Of a DNA stretch of 37,498 nucleotides, positions 35,323 through 37,498 are shown in pieces. Below the pieces are notes generated by a model. The model had not been told where the DNA came from. It was given only the letters and a program-made list of their open reading frames with translations, and ran no database searches. The stretch comes from a bacterium. GTDB taxonomy: Bacteria > JAHJDO01. Every line of letters begins with the position of its first letter. The stretch's first letter is position 1. Location of the stretch: contig JAHJDO010000108.1 in NCBI GenBank assembly GCA_018812485.1, forward strand, positions 1 to 37,498, in the 5' to 3' direction. The position numbers and the translations under genes are program-made.

Positions 35323-36471
35323 TTATGCCAAAACCTGTTTAGTAATTACAGCTAAACGCATTGTATTAGCTGTAATCTGCTGAATAAGTTTTTTGCATTG
35401 ACCTATTTGTTCTTGGGTAGTTAGGAAACTATTAAACTGGGTTATTATTACATCAATTCCATTTTTGTACACTTCTTCATATCCTTCATCCACCATTCCA
35501 CATACTGCGATAACTGATTTGCCGTATTTTTTGGCCAGTTTTGCAATCCCTATGGGTGTTTTCCCAAATATAGTCTGTCCATCAATCTTCCCTTCACCAG
35601 TTATCACCAGATCAACATCCTGAATATGTTTCTCAATACCACCTGCCTTAATAACCAGTTCTATACCACTTTTTAGGCGTGCGTCGAGAAAAGCAACCAG
35701 TCCGGCTCCTAATCCTCCAGCAGCTCCTGCCCCTGCTAGATTCTCCACTTTTACTCCAATATCTCTGCGAATTACGCTGGCAAAATGGGATAATGCTCTA
35801 TCCAGGATGCGTACCTGTGTTTTTGTCGCTCCCTTTTGTGGGCCATATACATATGCTGCTCCCTTTGTGCCGCAAAGCTGGTTGTCAACATCGCATGCAA
35901 CTTCAAAATCACAGGCTTTAATGCGCTTGTCCATAGAGCTAATATCTATTTTAAACAACTTTGATAAGCTGCCTCCACCAAATCCTATTTCCTTACCTGT
36001 CTTGTCAACTAGTTTCGCTCCTAAGGCCTGTGCCATGCCTGCTCCACCATCTACAGTCGCGCTGCCGCCAATGCCTATTATGAATCTCTTGCACCCTTTT
36101 TCCAGAGCGTATTTTATTAATTCACCGGTTCCGTATGTGGTGGTTTTCATCGGATTTCTTTTTTCAGGGGGCACAAGTGGAAGACCAGACGCCTCAGCCA
36201 TTTCAATAACAGCAGTTTTATTATCCCCAAGAATTCCAAATTTGGCTTTAACCTTTTCTCCAAGAGGATTTGTTACCACTTTGGTGATGAATCTGCCTTT
36301 TGTAGCCGCTATGAGACCCTCAACAGTCCCCTCTCCTCCATCTGCCATTGGGATTTTTATGGTCTCTACTTCTGGACATACCTGCTTAATCCCGTTTTCA
36401 ATAGCATTACATACCTCCAGAGCTGAAGCAGCCCCTTTAAAAGAATCAGAAGCTATGAGAATCTTGCCCAT
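35323..36471 (-). CDS. Glycerate 2-kinase (GarK/GlxK family)
   Basis: Phosphorylates D-glycerate, feeding sugar-acid breakdown into glycolysis. 382 residues is the normal length for this family. The protein shows IASDSFKGAASALEVCNAIE, IPMADGGEGTVEGL, GIGGSATVDGGAGMAQALGA, CDVDNQLCGTKGAAYVYGPQKG, GAGAAGGLGAGLVAFL and ITGEGKIDGQT, all family blocks, in order. The RBS is weak. It is preceded 12 bases upstream by a small exported protein gene and followed by the PilZ gene, so the three may be one minus-strand operon. Confidence 0.95.
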   Translation of the reverse strand: MGKILIASDSFKGAASALEVCNAIENGIKQVCPEVETIKIPMADGGEGTVEGLIAATKGRFITKVVTNPLGEKVKAKFGILGDNKTAVIEMAEASGLPLVPPEKRNPMKTTTYGTGELIKYALEKGCKRFIIGIGGSATVDGGAGMAQALGAKLVDKTGKEIGFGGGSLSKLFKIDISSMDKRIKACDFEVACDVDNQLCGTKGAAYVYGPQKGATKTQVRILDRALSHFASVIRRDIGVKVENLAGAGAAGGLGAGLVAFLDARLKSGIELVIKAGGIEKHIQDVDLVITGEGKIDGQTIFGKTPIGIAKLAKKYGKSVIAVCGMVDEGYEEVYKNGIDVIITQFNSFLTTQEQIGQCKKLIQQITANTMRLAVITKQVLA

Positions 36472-36483
36472 GTTATGACACTT

Positions 36484-36750
36484 TCATTTTCTCTTTATTA
36501 TATACACACTACTAATAGCTGTGTGTGATCTAAGAACAATATAAATATCTCCGTTTTCTGCTTCAAAACACAGCTGATTAAAGCTTGGACTGGCAGCAAC
36601 AAGCCTGCCATATTCAGATGGAATGATGTAGGATAATACAGTCTGCTTAAAAGGACGCTCCTTTTTTTTCATGGTTTGCGCAAGTATTGATCCGCTGATC
36701 AATACCAAAAGCACGATTACACTTACACCGATAACAGCTAGTTTCTTCAT
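36484..36750 (-). CDS. Small exported or membrane-anchored protein of unknown function
   Basis: 88 residues with an N-terminal Lys-Lys and hydrophobic stretch (KKLAVIGVSVIVLLVLISGS) ending ILAQ, a signal peptide or membrane anchor. The remaining 60 residues (about 27-88) include PSEYGRLVAASPSFNQLCFE and GDIYIVLR, beta-rich in appearance. The RBS GGAGGG lies 3-5 bases before ATG, strong though close. It is not recognised as a known family. The gene heads the minus-strand group with glycerate kinase and PilZ. Confidence 0.65.
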   Translation of the reverse strand: MKKLAVIGVSVIVLLVLISGSILAQTMKKKERPFKQTVLSYIIPSEYGRLVAASPSFNQLCFEAENGDIYIVLRSHTAISSVYIIKRK

Positions 36751-36768
36751 ATTCCCTCCTTTTTACTG

Positions 36769-36834
36769 TTTTGGATTTTGAGTTTTAACTATTTGAATTT
36801 GTTTCGAGTTTCTGATTTCTGATTTCGAATTTAG
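36769..36834. repeat. Low-complexity AT-rich repeat between divergent genes
   Basis: A run of related 6-8 base units such as TTTGAATTTG, TTTCGAG, TTTCTGA, TTTCTGA and TTTCGAATTT. Such TTC/GAA-type intergenic arrays occur in several uncultured bacterial groups. No coding sense is evident. The rest of the 36751-36926 gap holds the smpB promoter candidate. Confidence 0.6.
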
Positions 36835-36910
36835 GAAAATTATTCTATACTCTTTAATGGAAGTTTTGATGATATTTGTAATATAGCATATAGAATTTTC
36901 CCAGTCAAAG

Positions 36911-36919
36911 TGATACAAT
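36911..36919 (+). promoter_or_regulatory. Extended -10 promoter element of smpB
   Basis: TGATACAAT combines the extended TGn with TACAAT (36914-36919). A weak -35 candidate (TAGAAT, 36891-36896) lies 17 bases upstream. The predicted start falls at about 36926-36927, the smpB ATG, suggesting a leaderless message. Confidence 0.45.
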
Positions 36920-36926
36920 TTCTGTC

Positions 36927-37373
36927 ATGGCAGATGTAAAAGTTGTAGCAGTTAATAAACGCGCAAGGCATGAGTATTATGTATTAGAGACTTTTGAGGC
37001 AGGGATTGCTCTTAATGGCAGTGAAGTAAAATCAATGCGTACGGGAGGCGTAAATATAAAGGAGGCGTTTGCAAAGATTGAAAATGCAGAGGTTTTAATA
37101 CATGGTATGCATATAAACCCTTATGAGCAGGCCAGCAATTTTAATCATGATCCTCTTAGAATTCGCAAGCTTTTGCTTCATAGGCAGGAGATAAAACGCC
37201 TTATTGGACAGACTTCCCAGAAGGGACTTACTTTAGTGCCTCTGCAGATTTATTTTAAGAAAGGTAAGGCAAAGATAGAAATTGCTCTTGTAAAGGGCAA
37301 GAAGCTGTATGATAAACGCGATGCGATAAAGAAGAAGGTTATAAGCAGGGAAACAGAAAAAGCTGTTAGCTAA
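36927..37373 (+). CDS. smpB: SsrA-binding protein SmpB
   Basis: Partner of tmRNA in rescuing stalled ribosomes. The 148 residues form an OB-fold core with HEYYVLETFEAGIALNGSEV and GGVNIKEAFAKIENAEV, followed by IHGMHINPYEQASNFNHDP, the RKLLLHRQEI helix, and GLTLVPLQIYFKKGKAKIEI. The basic tail KGKKLYDKRDAIKKK is complete. No Shine-Dalgarno precedes the ATG. The tmRNA gene ssrA is not in the window. Confidence 0.97.
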   Translation: MADVKVVAVNKRARHEYYVLETFEAGIALNGSEVKSMRTGGVNIKEAFAKIENAEVLIHGMHINPYEQASNFNHDPLRIRKLLLHRQEIKRLIGQTSQKGLTLVPLQIYFKKGKAKIEIALVKGKKLYDKRDAIKKKVISRETEKAVS

Positions 37374-37375
37374 AA

Positions 37376-37411
37376 TTTAAAAGTGCACAGTTTAAAGTTT
37401 AAAAGTGCACA
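37376..37411 (+). repeat. Two copies of a 14-base repeat
   Basis: TTTAAAAGTGCACA at 37376-37389 and again at 37398-37411, a 22-base period, each containing the palindrome GTGCAC. The second copy overlaps the end of the partial minus-strand frame. It may be a duplicated site near a mobile-element end or a weak transcription signal. Confidence 0.7.
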
Positions 37412-37498
37412 ATATTTAGGTCTTCATTTTTAGCTGTTTGAACACCAATAAGCCTATTGTCATACCAGCATCTGATTTCCCCTTTTAGATAACGTCCA
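37399..37498 (-). CDS. Partial C-terminal end of an unidentified protein
   Basis: Reading leftward from the window edge, 32 codons stay open: GRYLKGEIRCWYDNRLIG, then VQTAKNEDLNIVHF, ending at TAA (37399-37401). The IRCWYDNRLIG pattern vaguely recalls C-terminal beta barrels of integrase-type transposases, but this is too short to claim. It converges on smpB. It may also be chance. Confidence 0.3.
   Translation of the reverse strand, partial: GRYLKGEIRCWYDNRLIGVQTAKNEDLNIVHF

Noticed and set aside
35807-36478. 223-codon plus-strand open frame opposite glycerate kinase
   Set aside because: Antisense shadow of a clearly identified gene, with proline-rich nonsense composition.
36769-36834. CRISPR array
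   Set aside because: The units are short, contiguous and imperfect, with no spacer structure or cas genes.

Overview
The window is AT-rich bacterial chromosome that starts at the replication origin. A 5' part of dnaA runs off the left edge on the minus strand. A spacer with three DnaA boxes follows, and then a long run of plus-strand genes leads away from the origin. A type IV pilin-like protein with a C-terminal H-X9-DG motif, GntR-LacI hybrid regulation, a DUF6067/GH123-like giant secreted protein, Gfo/Idh/MocA and URO-D family genes, and an HTH-EIIA fusion together suggest an uncultured PVC-superphylum-type bacterium (Lentisphaerota, Kiritimatiellota or Omnitrophota are candidates). This placement is inference from gene families, not a phylogeny.

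Layout: (1) 1-1427, dnaA and oriC. (2) 1428-5505, tgt, yajC and a fused secDF: queuosine tRNA modification plus the Sec accessory complex. (3) 5573-7347, a promoter and three tandem PTS EIIA (PtsN-like) genes, the first fused to a DNA-binding helix-turn-helix; no EIIB, EIIC, HPr or EI is present. (4) 7416-10975, fmdB-like zinc ribbon, a DUF3108 protein, lepA and lepB, closely packed or overlapping. (5) 11026-18555, an envelope polysaccharide cassette: two nucleotide-sugar dehydrogenases, a UDP-sugar 4-epimerase, a UDP-glucuronate decarboxylase, a GT2 glycosyltransferase, a glucose-1-phosphate cytidylyltransferase-like protein and a MurJ flippase. (6) 18643-34884, a carbohydrate and secreted-enzyme region: a good promoter overlapping a perfect palindrome, a GH78-like rhamnosidase and its translationally coupled GntR-LacI regulator, a secreted protein with two metallophosphatase domains, a 1431-residue secreted glycoside-hydrolase-like protein, a pilin-like protein, a Gfo/Idh oxidoreductase, an alpha/beta hydrolase and a URO-D family protein. 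(7) 34975-37373, PilZ protein, glycerate kinase and a small exported protein on the minus strand, then smpB on the plus strand. A partial minus-strand frame enters from the right edge.

The most unusual feature is that region 6 contains a set of gene remnants lodged between intact genes. They are a URO-D N-terminus with a nonsense codon (22207-22329), an in-frame chimera of a Gfo/Idh N-terminus with a ceramidase-like C-terminus (29430-29756), a second, frameshifted URO-D N-terminus (30419-30591), an SGNH-hydrolase C-terminus (32909-33130), and a glycosidase-like N-terminus joined to a URO-D C-terminus (34461-34884). Each keeps only one end of a gene. This points to repeated internal deletions in a formerly larger catabolic island, or to collapsed paralogues in an assembly; read mapping would separate the two. 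No CRISPR array, tRNA, rRNA or intact insertion sequence was seen.
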